A stretch of DNA of 64,000 nt from CAIZGX01 sp964385405 (lineage in GTDB: Bacteria; Bacteroidota; Bacteroidia; Flavobacteriales_D; Sanyastnellaceae): the NCBI GenBank assembly GCA_964385405.1, contig CAYLOT010000001.1:1-64000 (forward strand), read 5' to 3'. The notes under the pieces are model-generated. The model was not told where the DNA came from and searched no databases. It saw nothing but the letters and a program-made list of their open reading frames with translations. Shown here in pieces: positions 39,700 to 48,959 of the stretch. The position numbers and the translations under genes were made by a program. Every line of letters starts with the position of its first letter. Position 1 is the first letter of the stretch.

Positions 39700-41409
39700 A
39701 TGGCAGGTGGAAAAGAAACCCCACGGCAGAAGATGATCGGGATGATGTATCTCGTTCTTACCGCACTTCTTGCCATGAATATTTCGAAGGACGTATTAAA
39801 CGCCTTCATCCAAATCAACCGCGGTTTGGTTAAAAACAGTGCAAACTCAGAGGAGCGTGCAGATGCAACTCTAGGTTTGTTAGATAACTGGAGCGACAAG
39901 GAAAAGGCGCGTCCTTTCCAAGACAAAGCTCACGAAATGGTAGAAAAGGCAGATGCCTTAGTAAAGCATATTGTAGAGTTGAAAGCTCGTGTTCTTGCTG
40001 CTTCGGCAAAAGGAAATCCTGATGGTTCAGGTTTCGAAGAGTATATTGTAGACGGACATTTGATTGACATCGGGGACAAAGAGAAAGTCTCTAAGCCCGA
40101 TGAAAATCAAAATACCACGGGGATGTTGATTGGTGATGAGCCAGCTTCTCCTAAAGGTGGTGCTTGGTCTGCAGTTGAGTTGCGTGAAAAACTAACTGCT
40201 TTCTCAGAGGAATGTCAGAATTTAGCGGTAACCGATTTGAAAGGTAATGTTCACACGTTAGCTGATAGAGCTCCAGAAGCGAAAGCTTTGATAGCTAACA
40301 CTTTCTCATTTGCCGATATCCCGAGCGGTGAAGAAGGTAAATCTGAGAAGTGGGAAACGGCATTGTTCTACCACTCACCTTTGGCTGCGGTTATTGCTCA
40401 CTTGAGTAAAATCGAGTCTGATGTGATCTTGGTGAAGAACACGGTGTTGAACTTCTTGGCATCTTCTATCAATGCTTCCGATTTGAAATTCTCGGATGTA
40501 ACCGTAGCTGTTGTTCCTAAGCAAAGCTACATTTTGAAAGGGGACTCGTTTGTAGCAGAAATTTATTTGGCTGCATACAACAAAGCGAGCAAGACAAAAG
40601 TTTACATGGGTGGTGAAGTAGGAGAGGGTGCTAAGCCTGAGGTATTCGATTACTCTGGAAAAGAAGCTATCATGTCAGGATCTGACGGGAAGTGTAAATT
40701 CAAGATTAACGAAAGCGCATTGGGTTCTCACTCTCACAAAGGGGTAATTGTTTATCAGGACGCCGATGGTTCTGATAAGGCTATTCCTTTCATCATTCCT
40801 CCATTCACTGTAGGTGAAGCTGCCTTGGTTGTTTCTCCAACAGCAATGATGGTATTCTACGAGCGTGTAGAAAATCCAGTTGAAATTTCTGTACCCGGTG
40901 TTGATCCAAGTCAGTTAAGTGTGAGCATGAGCGGCGGATCTATCTCTCCTAAAGGTGGTGGAAACTACGTGGTAATGCCAACGAATGGTTCAAAAGATGC
41001 AACAATTAATGTATCTGCGACCATCAACGGAAAACAAGTGAGCATGCCTGGTAAGCAGTTTAAAATTAAAAAATTACCAGATCCAACTCCATCTTTCCAA
41101 GGAAAGAACCACATGACTACGACCATTTCTCGTGGAGATGCAACAGCAGCTTCTGCGGTATTTGCGAGTATGGGTGCTGACTTCGTATTCCAAGGGATTC
41201 CAGTTTCAATCAATGGTTTCACTATGACAGTTGCAAGTGCAGGTAAAATCACACCTGAGATGCGTGCTACTGGTGGATCTTTGACTTCAGAAATGAAAAC
41301 AGCATTATCAAAGGTGAAGACCGGAGATAAAATTTATGTAGAAAGAATTGAAGCATCTGTTGCTGGTGAAAGACGTCCTCTTCCATCAATCAGCTTGAAA
41401 GTTCAATAA
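39700..41409 (+). CDS. gldM: T9SS motor subunit GldM
   Basis: A 569-residue inner-membrane protein whose single helix inserts in the GldL pentamer and whose long periplasmic arm reaches the GldKN ring, transmitting motor torque. Start MAGGKETPRQKMIGMMYLVLTALLAMNISKDVLNAF holds the helix (about residues 13-30). Periplasmic domains follow: helical (NSANSEERADATLGLLDNWSDKEK), then beta-rich domains (VAVVPKQSYILKGDSFVAEIYLAAYNKA; PTAMMVFYERVENPVEISVPGVDPSQLSVSMSGG; KIYVERIEASVAGERRPLPSISLKV). Only gene here with a strong Shine-Dalgarno. Confidence 0.97.
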   Translation: MAGGKETPRQKMIGMMYLVLTALLAMNISKDVLNAFIQINRGLVKNSANSEERADATLGLLDNWSDKEKARPFQDKAHEMVEKADALVKHIVELKARVLAASAKGNPDGSGFEEYIVDGHLIDIGDKEKVSKPDENQNTTGMLIGDEPASPKGGAWSAVELREKLTAFSEECQNLAVTDLKGNVHTLADRAPEAKALIANTFSFADIPSGEEGKSEKWETALFYHSPLAAVIAHLSKIESDVILVKNTVLNFLASSINASDLKFSDVTVAVVPKQSYILKGDSFVAEIYLAAYNKASKTKVYMGGEVGEGAKPEVFDYSGKEAIMSGSDGKCKFKINESALGSHSHKGVIVYQDADGSDKAIPFIIPPFTVGEAALVVSPTAMMVFYERVENPVEISVPGVDPSQLSVSMSGGSISPKGGGNYVVMPTNGSKDATINVSATINGKQVSMPGKQFKIKKLPDPTPSFQGKNHMTTTISRGDATAASAVFASMGADFVFQGIPVSINGFTMTVASAGKITPEMRATGGSLTSEMKTALSKVKTGDKIYVERIEASVAGERRPLPSISLKVQ

Positions 41410-41430
41410 TAACATTTAAAACGTAAGGCT

Positions 41431-42297
41431 ATGAAAAAGCTAATTCCAGTTCTAATTGTTGCAGCATTTATGATTGTTGCTAACAGTGCATACGCGCAAC
41501 CACGCAGAAATGTGTTGGATGGAGCTTATGTGCAAGAAAACAATCCGCAGCGCAGAGTGAAGGAATGGCCATATTTGCGTGAGGCTGACGTGCTTTGGAA
41601 AAAGCGTGTTTGGGAAGAAATTGATCTTCGTCAGAAGATGAATTACCCACTTTTATACCCTCTGAAAGAATTAAAGGGTCGTAAGAGCTTGTGGCAAGTA
41701 ATTATTAAGGGTGTTGAAGATGGAAATCTTACAGCCTACAGCACGGGTCCTGATGGAGCTGACGATGAGTTTACATACAAGTTGGAGCCAGAGCAAGTAA
41801 AGGCTTTATTAAACATTCCAATTACTGTAAAGAACTATATCAATGCAGATGAGTACGTGTTGAAAGATACTATGATTACTCGTGAAGCAGAAGACATCGT
41901 TGGATACCGTTTGAAGGAAGATTGGATTTTCGATAAGCAACGTTCGCAGCGTTATGTCAGAATTATTGGTATTGCACCAATGGTTCTTCCAAGAAATGCT
42001 GAAGGACAATTGCGTGATCCAGACAACCCTGTAGCAGTTCCTTTGTTTTGGTTGTACTACCGTGAGTGCCGTTATGTGTTCGCGAATTGGGACAGTTTCA
42101 ACACTGTGAACGATGCGTTTCGTGGTAGCTACGATGATCTTTTCGAGATGAGAAGATTCTCTGCCCACGTAATCAAAGAAGAAAACGTTTACGATCGTGA
42201 GATTCAACAGTATGCACAAGGACTTGATGCATTATTGGAGAGTGAGCGTGTGAAGAAGGAGATCTTCGAATACGAACATGATTTGTGGAACTATTAA
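41431..42297 (+). CDS. gldN: T9SS ring protein GldN (PorN)
   Basis: A 288-residue periplasmic protein that pairs with GldK in the outer-membrane-associated ring. Signal peptide MKKLIPVLIVAAFMIVANSAYAQ, then RRNVLDGAYVQENNPQRRVKEWPYLREADVLWKKRVWEEIDLRQKMNYPLLYPLKELKGRKSLWQVI, the standard GldN start. Continues EADVLWKKRVWREIDxRxKxN-like, then VGYRLKEDWIFDKQRSQRYVRIIGIAPMVLPRNAEGQL and LFWLYYRECRYVFANWDSFN. 21 bp after gldM; the operon ends at a strong terminator (42317-42351). Confidence 0.97.
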   Translation: MKKLIPVLIVAAFMIVANSAYAQPRRNVLDGAYVQENNPQRRVKEWPYLREADVLWKKRVWEEIDLRQKMNYPLLYPLKELKGRKSLWQVIIKGVEDGNLTAYSTGPDGADDEFTYKLEPEQVKALLNIPITVKNYINADEYVLKDTMITREAEDIVGYRLKEDWIFDKQRSQRYVRIIGIAPMVLPRNAEGQLRDPDNPVAVPLFWLYYRECRYVFANWDSFNTVNDAFRGSYDDLFEMRRFSAHVIKEENVYDREIQQYAQGLDALLESERVKKEIFEYEHDLWNY

Positions 42298-42316
42298 TTG
42301 AGATGTTTTGAATTTG

Positions 42317-42351
42317 AACCCCTCGGTTTAACCGAGGGGTTTGTTTTTTTT
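42317..42351 (+). terminator. Rho-independent terminator after gldN
   Basis: AACCCCTCGGT (42317-42327), loop TTA, complement 42331-42341, then a run of T to 42351. Confidence 0.9.
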
Positions 42352-42359
42352 AGGAAGGA

Positions 42360-44267
42360 ATGATTACAGTAGGGAATTTAAGTGTGCATTTTGGCTCGAG
42401 GGAGCTGTTTTCGAAAATAGGATATTTCATAGGTCCTCGCGAAAGAATTGGATTGGTCGGAAAGAATGGAGCGGGAAAATCTACGATGCTCAAAATTTTA
42501 GCGGGTATTCAAAAGCCAACGGAGGGTTCAATTTCATTAGCACGAGGAACTACCGTCGGATATCTTCCCCAAGAGATGGTGCATTCAGAGGATGCCACTG
42601 TATATGAAGAAGCTCAAGGCGCATTTCGCGAGTTGCAAGTAATGAAGACCCGCATGGATGAATTGGGCGATTTAATTGCGAATCATGAAGATTATACCTC
42701 TGATGACTATGCCAAGCTTATCGATGAAATTGAAACAGTTTCTCATCGATTGTCTCTTCTAGATGTGGGGAGCACCGATGAGAAAATAGAGCGAGTATTG
42801 AAGGGATTGGGATTTAATTCAAAGGATTTGAAGCGTCCCATGCGCGAGTTCAGTGGTGGATGGAAGATGCGTGTTGAATTGGGTAAATTGCTCTTAGAAA
42901 ATCCAGACTTATTGTTGCTCGATGAGCCTACCAATCACTTGGATATTGAGAGCATCGAATGGCTAGAAGAATTTTTAATTGACTATCCGGGCGCTATAGT
43001 GCTTATTTCTCACGATAGAACCTTCTTGGATAACGTTACCAAGCGTACCATAGAAATCTCCAAGTCGAAGATTTACGATTACAAGTTTTCTTATTCGAAA
43101 TACATAGTTCAACGTGAATCGGAAGTTGAAAGACAAGAGAACGCGGCAAAGAATCAGCAAAAGTATATCGATGATACAAAGAAACTCATTGATAAATTTC
43201 GAGCGAAAAAAGATAAAGCGGCATTCGCACAAACGCTTATTCGAAAGCTGGATAAGTTGGAAAAGATTGAAGTCGACGACATTGATGGAACCAAAGTGAG
43301 AATTGCTTTTCCTCCAGCGCCACATGCAGGAAAGGTAATTTTGGAAGGTTTCGATGTTGGGAAGTCGTATGGCGATTTGCATTTGTTTTCGAATGTGAAT
43401 TTTCAGATTGCAAGGGGAGAGAAAGTGGCGCTTATTGGTAAGAACGGTGTGGGAAAGAGCTCTATGCTCAGAATGATCATGAAGCAAGAGCCACACGAAG
43501 GAGAGTTGAAAATTGGTTACAGCGTTGAGGTAGGCTACTATGCCCAGAACCAGAGTGATATTTTAGATGGCGAGAAGACTGTTTTTCAAACAATAGATGA
43601 TGAAGCAGTTGGAGAGATTCGAAAGAGCGTCCGCGGCTTGTTAGGAGCATTCTTGTTCAGTGGAGATGATATAGACAAGAAGGTTAAGGTTTTGTCAGGA
43701 GGAGAGAAGGCGCGTTTAGCCTTTTGTAAATTACTTCTTCAACCCTACAACTTCTTAGTGCTCGATGAGCCTACCAATCACTTGGATTTGGCTTCGAAAG
43801 AAGTTCTGAAAAATGCCATTGCGAAGTATGACGGAACAGTACTGCTTGTTTCCCACGACAGGGATTTCTTGGATGGATTAACTCAGAAGGTTTTTGAGAT
43901 TCAGGCAGACAGAATGGTTGTATTTCCTGGAGATGTGAAGGAGTTCTTGCGCGATAAAAAGGCAACGAGCATTGCTCTTTATGAGAATGAGAAGGTGGTG
44001 AAGCAACAAGAAAAATCACAAAAAATAGAGCCTGCGATTGAAGTAAAACCAGCTGTGAAAATAGATAAGGCCAAGGAGAAAGAGATTAAAAAAGTGGAGA
44101 GTGATATTGAGAAGAAAGAAGCGCAAATGGCTGAATTGGAAACTGAGATGGCAAGTATGGATTATAGTAATCTGGAGCTAGTTAATTCACAAAACAGCAA
44201 ATACGAGCAACTCAAAAAAGAGCTCGAAGGCTTAATGGAAAAATGGGAAAATCTTGCCGCGGAATAA
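42360..44267 (+). CDS. ABC-F family ATPase (translation-associated)
   Basis: A 635-residue soluble protein with two ABC domains and no membrane segments. First: LVGKNGAGKSTMLKILAG, FSGGWKMRVELGKLLLENPDLLLLDEPTNHLDIESIEWLEEF, VLISHDRTFLD. An ABC-F inter-domain linker follows (about residues 230-300, KYIVQRESEVERQENAAKNQQKYIDD, FRAKKDKAAFAQTLIRKLDKLE). Second: LIGKNGVGKSSMLRMIM, LSGGEKARLAFCKLLLQPYNFLVLDEPTNHLDLASKEVLKNAI, LVSHDRDFLDG. The last 90 residues are a charged coiled coil (KAKEKEIKKVESDIEKKEAQ). Such proteins act on ribosomes; the subgroup is not resolved. Convergent with secA with no gap. Confidence 0.95.
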   Translation: MITVGNLSVHFGSRELFSKIGYFIGPRERIGLVGKNGAGKSTMLKILAGIQKPTEGSISLARGTTVGYLPQEMVHSEDATVYEEAQGAFRELQVMKTRMDELGDLIANHEDYTSDDYAKLIDEIETVSHRLSLLDVGSTDEKIERVLKGLGFNSKDLKRPMREFSGGWKMRVELGKLLLENPDLLLLDEPTNHLDIESIEWLEEFLIDYPGAIVLISHDRTFLDNVTKRTIEISKSKIYDYKFSYSKYIVQRESEVERQENAAKNQQKYIDDTKKLIDKFRAKKDKAAFAQTLIRKLDKLEKIEVDDIDGTKVRIAFPPAPHAGKVILEGFDVGKSYGDLHLFSNVNFQIARGEKVALIGKNGVGKSSMLRMIMKQEPHEGELKIGYSVEVGYYAQNQSDILDGEKTVFQTIDDEAVGEIRKSVRGLLGAFLFSGDDIDKKVKVLSGGEKARLAFCKLLLQPYNFLVLDEPTNHLDLASKEVLKNAIAKYDGTVLLVSHDRDFLDGLTQKVFEIQADRMVVFPGDVKEFLRDKKATSIALYENEKVVKQQEKSQKIEPAIEVKPAVKIDKAKEKEIKKVESDIEKKEAQMAELETEMASMDYSNLELVNSQNSKYEQLKKELEGLMEKWENLAAE

Positions 44268-47200
44268 TTACTTTCCGTGACAAGATTTGTATTTCTTACC
44301 TGAACCGCATGGACACGGTTCGTTGCGATTAATTTTCGGATCTGCTACGACAGGAGCGCTTCTTTGCTGAGAAACCATTTCGCCAGCTTGTTGCGCTTGG
44401 CTCGCATTTTGGTTTAGATTTCCAGACTCTGCTTTCGAAGTTTGTGTGCGAACCACTTCGCGTTGCGGCGCTTGATTGGCTTGAGTTCCAGAAGGCAACT
44501 GACAAGTCAATAAGAAGTTAGCAATTTCAGCATTGGTCTTCGTAATCATGGTACGGAACAATTCGAAACTTTCTTTCTTGTAAATCAATAATGGATCTTT
44601 TTGCTCATGCGCAGCGAACTGCACATTGCTTCTAAGATCGTCCATGGCACGTAAATGCTCTTTCCAATTTTGATCAATAATAGCAAGCGTAATTCCTTTT
44701 TCAAGGGCGCTTATCATTTCTTTTCCTCCGGAAGAATGCGCTTTCTCGAGGTTTACGGCAACTTGAATTCCCTTTAGTCCATTGTTGAATGGAATAGCAA
44801 TGTTCTGATATCCTTGCGTGTTTGTGCGGTATACATTTTCAATAACTGGGAAAGCTTCTGCAGCTAGGCTGTCGATACGCGAAGTGTAGGCGTTCAGCAC
44901 AGCTTCGTAAGTGGCGTGAATCACGTTCATTTCATTTTGGGAAATGAATTGATCTTGAGAAATGGGAGCTTCAATTCCAAAATAACGAAGCAATTCAATT
45001 TTATAGGCGTCGTAATTCTTCGCGCTGTGAGCGTAGGATACAGAAGCTTGAGCCAAATCGTACAACATGTTGTCGATGTCGAGCTTCAAGCGTTCTCCAA
45101 ACAAAGCATGTCTTCTTCGCTTGTAAATTACTTCGCGTTGTGCGTTCATGACATCATCGAATTCCAACAAACGCTTACGAATACCGAAGTTGTTTTCTTC
45201 CACTTTTTTCTGTGCACGTTCAATGGAACTGGTAATCATGGAATGTTGAATAACCTCTCCTTCTTTCAGTCCAAGTCTATCCATCATTTTCGCAATACGA
45301 TCGCTTCCGAATAAACGCATCAAGTCATCTTCCAACGATACATAGAACGATGAAGATCCTGGATCCCCTTGACGTCCAGATCGTCCGCGTAACTGACGGT
45401 CGACGCGACGAGAGTCGTGACGCTCTGTACCAATAATCGCAAGTCCACCAGCCTCTTTCACGCCTTCGCCCAACTTAATGTCGGTACCACGACCAGCCAT
45501 GTTGGTTGCAATGGTAACCGTTCCTGCTTTACCTGCAAGAGCTACAATTTCCGCTTCTTTTTGGTGAAGCTTTGCGTTCAATACTTGATGATCAATGCCG
45601 CGTTGACGAAGCATTCTGCTCAATACCTCAGAAACTTCAACTGTGGTAGTACCAACCAATACAGGTCTTCCAGCTTCACGCAATTCAGCTATTTCCTCAA
45701 TAACCGCATTGTATTTCTCTCGCTTCGTTTTATAAATTTTATCGTCTTGATCCTTTCTTGAAATAGGACGATGAGTTGGAATAATCATAACATCTAACTT
45801 ATAGATGTCCCACAATTCACCTGCTTCCGTTTCCGCTGTTCCGGTCATACCCGCTAGCTTGTGGTACATTCGGAAATAGTTTTGAAGCGTAATGGTAGCA
45901 TAGGTTTGCGTAGCCGCTTCAACCTTTACATTCTCTTTCGCTTCAATCGCTTGGTGAAGTCCGTCAGAGAATCTGCGGCCTTCCATCATACGACCTGTCT
46001 GCTCGTCAACAATTTTAACCTTGTTGTCCATTACCACATATTCCTTATCTCTTTCAAAAAGAGCGTATGCACGAAGAAGTTGATTGATGGTATGAATGCG
46101 CTCACTCTTCACACTGTAATCGCGTTGAAGTTCTTCCAAAGCGTTCACACGTTCACTATCACTTTTTGAAGATTTTTCAATGTTCGCGATTTCAGTTCCA
46201 ATATCAGGAAGGACGAAGAAACGATCGTCTTCCATATTTTTCGACATCAATTGAATTCCTTTGTCGGTCAATTCAATTTGATTGTTTTTTTCATCAATAA
46301 CGAAAAACAACTCAGCATCTGCTTTTGGCATTTCTCGCTGATTGTCTTGAAGGTATTGTCCTTCGGTTTTTAGAAGGATGGCTTTGATTCCATCTTCACT
46401 TAAAAATTTAATCAGTGCTTTGTTGCGAGGTAATCCGCGGTAGGCACGGAGTAAAGCAAGGCCACCTTCTTGAAGTTCTTCTTTGTTTGGCGTTCCTGAT
46501 TCAGGTTGAAGTTTTTTCTTAGCTTCTGTTAGGAAATCTGTGACAGCAGCCTTCTGCGCATTCATCAAAACCTGAATTTTAGGTTTCAACGTATCGAACT
46601 CTTGTTGATCACCTTTAGAAGTTGGTCCTGAAATAATCAACGGTGTTCTGGCTTCATCAATTAAGACAGAGTCTACCTCATCTATGATAGCGAAGTGATG
46701 CTTGCGCTGAACGAGATGAGACGCTTCAACGGCCATGTTGTCGCGCAAATAATCGAAGCCGAATTCGTTGTTCGTTCCGAAGGTGATGTGCGCGCGGTAG
46801 GCGTTTCTTCTCGCGTCTGAGTTCGGTTGGTGCTTATCTATACAGTCTACACTTAGACCGTGAAATTCGTACAGCGGTCCCATCCATTCAGAGTCGCGAC
46901 GAGCGAGGTAGTCGTTTACTGTAACTACGTGAACACCTTTGTTTGCAAGGGCATTCAAGAAAACAGGAAGAGTGGCAACCAGTGTTTTTCCCTCTCCGGT
47001 GGCCATCTCAGCCACTTTACCTTGGTGAAGGGCTATACCTCCAATTAATTGTACATCGTAATGCACCATATCCCAGGTAAATCTGTTCCCTGCAGCCGAC
47101 CAATTGTTTTTCCAAATGGCCCTGTCGCCTTCAATGCGAACATAGTCTTTCGATGTTTGTGTCGCGAATTCTTTATCGCTAGCATTGGCCGAAACCGCAA

Positions 47201-47594
47201 TCTCTTCGTTGTTTTTGAAGATCTCTGCAGTACGCTTGATAACCGCAAACGCTTCAGGAAGAATTTCCAAAAGCACTTTTTCAATTTCTTCATTTACGGT
47301 CTTACGCACCTTATCAACTTCACTGTAAATCCTTTCTTTTTCTTCTAGAGCGTCCAAGGGAAGCGCGTCTGCTTTTGCGTTTAATGCAGAAACTTCATCC
47401 TCTAAATGTTGAACATGTTTTTGAATGCGAGCCTGCATATCAAGTGACATTCGGCGAACGTCATCAGCACTGGCATTTGAAATTGATTCGTAGGCAGATT
47501 TGGTGGCTTTAAGAAGCGGTTGAATAGCTTCAAGATCTTTCTCTTTTTTATCTCCGATTATTTTCTTCAGAATGGTATTCAGCGCTCCAAGCAT
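44268..47594 (-). CDS. secA: Preprotein translocase ATPase SecA
   Basis: An 1108-residue motor ATPase that pushes unfolded preproteins through SecYEG. Walker A MATGEGKTLVATLP (about residue 200), YLARRDSEWMGPLYEFHGLSVDC, ITFGTNNEFGFDYLRDNM, IIDEVDSVLIDEARTPLIISGP (DEAD motif), VEAATQTYATITLQNYFRMYHKLAGMTGTAETEAGEL, TIATNMAGRGTDIKLGEGV, RIDRQLRGRSGRQGDPGSS-type sequence, and a C-terminal zinc-binding SEC-C motif (NEPCPCGSGKKYKSCHG). Longer than Escherichia SecA (901) because of inserts common in Bacteroidota. Stop codons of secA and the ABC-F gene are adjacent. Palindrome and -7 element lie upstream of the start. Confidence 0.98.
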   Translation of the reverse strand: MLGALNTILKKIIGDKKEKDLEAIQPLLKATKSAYESISNASADDVRRMSLDMQARIQKHVQHLEDEVSALNAKADALPLDALEEKERIYSEVDKVRKTVNEEIEKVLLEILPEAFAVIKRTAEIFKNNEEIAVSANASDKEFATQTSKDYVRIEGDRAIWKNNWSAAGNRFTWDMVHYDVQLIGGIALHQGKVAEMATGEGKTLVATLPVFLNALANKGVHVVTVNDYLARRDSEWMGPLYEFHGLSVDCIDKHQPNSDARRNAYRAHITFGTNNEFGFDYLRDNMAVEASHLVQRKHHFAIIDEVDSVLIDEARTPLIISGPTSKGDQQEFDTLKPKIQVLMNAQKAAVTDFLTEAKKKLQPESGTPNKEELQEGGLALLRAYRGLPRNKALIKFLSEDGIKAILLKTEGQYLQDNQREMPKADAELFFVIDEKNNQIELTDKGIQLMSKNMEDDRFFVLPDIGTEIANIEKSSKSDSERVNALEELQRDYSVKSERIHTINQLLRAYALFERDKEYVVMDNKVKIVDEQTGRMMEGRRFSDGLHQAIEAKENVKVEAATQTYATITLQNYFRMYHKLAGMTGTAETEAGELWDIYKLDVMIIPTHRPISRKDQDDKIYKTKREKYNAVIEEIAELREAGRPVLVGTTTVEVSEVLSRMLRQRGIDHQVLNAKLHQKEAEIVALAGKAGTVTIATNMAGRGTDIKLGEGVKEAGGLAIIGTERHDSRRVDRQLRGRSGRQGDPGSSSFYVSLEDDLMRLFGSDRIAKMMDRLGLKEGEVIQHSMITSSIERAQKKVEENNFGIRKRLLEFDDVMNAQREVIYKRRRHALFGERLKLDIDNMLYDLAQASVSYAHSAKNYDAYKIELLRYFGIEAPISQDQFISQNEMNVIHATYEAVLNAYTSRIDSLAAEAFPVIENVYRTNTQGYQNIAIPFNNGLKGIQVAVNLEKAHSSGGKEMISALEKGITLAIIDQNWKEHLRAMDDLRSNVQFAAHEQKDPLLIYKKESFELFRTMITKTNAEIANFLLTCQLPSGTQANQAPQREVVRTQTSKAESGNLNQNASQAQQAGEMVSQQRSAPVVADPKINRNEPCPCGSGKKYKSCHGK

Positions 47595-47611
47595 AAGTCT
47601 TCAAATTAATA

Positions 47612-47625
47612 GTTACAAATGTAAC
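47612..47625 (-). promoter_or_regulatory. Palindrome overlapping a secA -7 element
   Basis: GTTACAAATGTAAC (6-2-6 perfect palindrome) contains CAAATGTA, which is TACATTTG on the minus strand (47623-47616), a perfect TAnnTTTG. About 20 bp upstream of the secA ATG at 47594. Confidence 0.4.
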
Positions 47626-47829
47626 GCCTTCTTACCTTTTTGAATGCATAAAAAAGTACGCGATACGAATGCTTTAACAGATAAAAGTGATGCCATGAAA
47701 TATATCGGAAAATCTGTCATAAATCCAAGAAAAAAAAGGTAAAAATTGTAAATCTCAACGTTGGCGGTACTTTCAGAGTAATGAGATTTTAATTGTTAAA
47801 AACTAAGGCTTCTTGTTAACTGTTTTAAG

Positions 47830-47860
47830 TTGCAATTTCATCCTTGATAACGAATCTTTG
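47830..47860 (+). promoter_or_regulatory. Putative nrdB-nrdA promoter
   Basis: TTG (47830-47832), 20-bp spacer, AATCTTTG (47853-47860), one mismatch from TAnnTTTG. About 78 bp upstream of the nrdB ATG. Confidence 0.4.
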
Positions 47861-47938
47861 AAATCTCGAATTTCGACTTTCGTTTTCACTTAAAACAGAA
47901 TTGAAATTAGCGACCAAAACAACTCAAACACCAAACTG

Positions 47939-48919
47939 ATGCAGCACGAAGAGCCACTATTGAAGGAGAATCCAGATAGATTTGTACTATTCCCAATCGT
48001 ACATCAGGATATCTGGCAGATGTATAAAACTTCAGAAGCGAGCTTCTGGACAGCTGAGGAGATTGATTTGAGTGTTGATTTGGTTGATTGGAATACTAAG
48101 TTGAACAACGACGAGCGTCATTTCATTAAGCACGTCCTTGCGTTCTTCGCGGCGAGTGATGGAATTGTGAACGAAAACCTTGCAGAGAATTTTGTAAGAG
48201 AAGTTCAATATACCGAAGCTAAGTTTTTCTATGGGTTCCAGATTATGATGGAAAACATTCACAGCGAGACATACTCGTTGTTGATAGATACTTACATCAA
48301 GGATACCGCTGAAAAGAATTATTTGTTCAAGGCTATTGATACCTTGGATTGTGTAAAGAAAAAAGCAGATTGGGCTTTGCGTTGGATCAAGGGAGGAACT
48401 TTCACCGAAAGACTTATTGCCTTTGCTGCTGTTGAAGGAATATTTTTCTCTGGGAGTTTCTGCAGTATTTTCTGGTTGAAGAAGCGTGGGCTTATGCCGG
48501 GACTTACTTTCAGCAACGAATTAATTAGTCGTGATGAAGGAATGCACTGCAATTTTGCTTGCTTGCTTTACAACAACCACATTCAAAATAAACTTCCAAA
48601 AGAACGCGTTCGTGAAATTATTGAGCAAGCGGTTGCTATTGAGCGTGAGTTCATCACCGATGCACTACCTGTGCGATTGATTGGAATGAACAGCGATTTG
48701 ATGAGTCAATATATCGAGTTCGTTGCCGATCGCTTGTTGAATGAATTGGGTAATGAAAAGATTTACAACAGTACAAATCCTTTCGATTTCATGGATTTGA
48801 TTAGTGTTGAAGGAAAAACAAACTTCTTCGAAAAGCGTGTGGCTGAGTACCAAAAAGCAGGTGTGAAAGAGGGTCCTTCAGAGGATTCAAGAGCCATTTC
48901 ATTCTCGGAAGATTTTTAA
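47939..48919 (+). CDS. nrdB: Class Ia ribonucleotide reductase beta subunit NrdB
   Basis: A 326-residue diiron/tyrosyl-radical subunit. Metal and radical landmarks: FAASDGIVNENLAENF, FYGFQIMMENIHSETYSLLIDTYI (Glu, His and the radical tyrosine of HSETY), AVEGIFFSGSFCSIFWLKKRGLMPGLTFSNELISRDEGMHCNFACLLY (Glu and Glu/His ligands). The C-terminus PFDFMDLISVEGKTNFFEKRVAEYQKAGV is the region that docks on NrdA. The tyrosine is present, so a standard radical is expected. It is 40 bp upstream of nrdA. Sequence is closest to the eukaryote-like Ia branch. Confidence 0.97.
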   Translation: MQHEEPLLKENPDRFVLFPIVHQDIWQMYKTSEASFWTAEEIDLSVDLVDWNTKLNNDERHFIKHVLAFFAASDGIVNENLAENFVREVQYTEAKFFYGFQIMMENIHSETYSLLIDTYIKDTAEKNYLFKAIDTLDCVKKKADWALRWIKGGTFTERLIAFAAVEGIFFSGSFCSIFWLKKRGLMPGLTFSNELISRDEGMHCNFACLLYNNHIQNKLPKERVREIIEQAVAIEREFITDALPVRLIGMNSDLMSQYIEFVADRLLNELGNEKIYNSTNPFDFMDLISVEGKTNFFEKRVAEYQKAGVKEGPSEDSRAISFSEDF

Positions 48920-48959
48920 GAAAGAATTATTTAGCATTAACGAAATATAGAATAAGCAC

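Larger units (their letters stand above)
47595..47938. other. Divergent intergenic region between secA and nrdB (344 bp)
   Basis: The only gap over 300 bp. It contains a palindrome/-7 site on the secA side (47612-47625) and a TTG-N20-AATCTTTG promoter-like site on the nrdB side (47830-47860). I found no convincing ORF, RNA gene, or NrdR box (no ACAcTATATATAGTGT-like pair). Confidence 0.6.

Noticed and set aside
47595..47938. NrdR box upstream of nrdB-nrdA
   Set aside because: No pair of NrdR-like boxes seen; only a promoter-like site.
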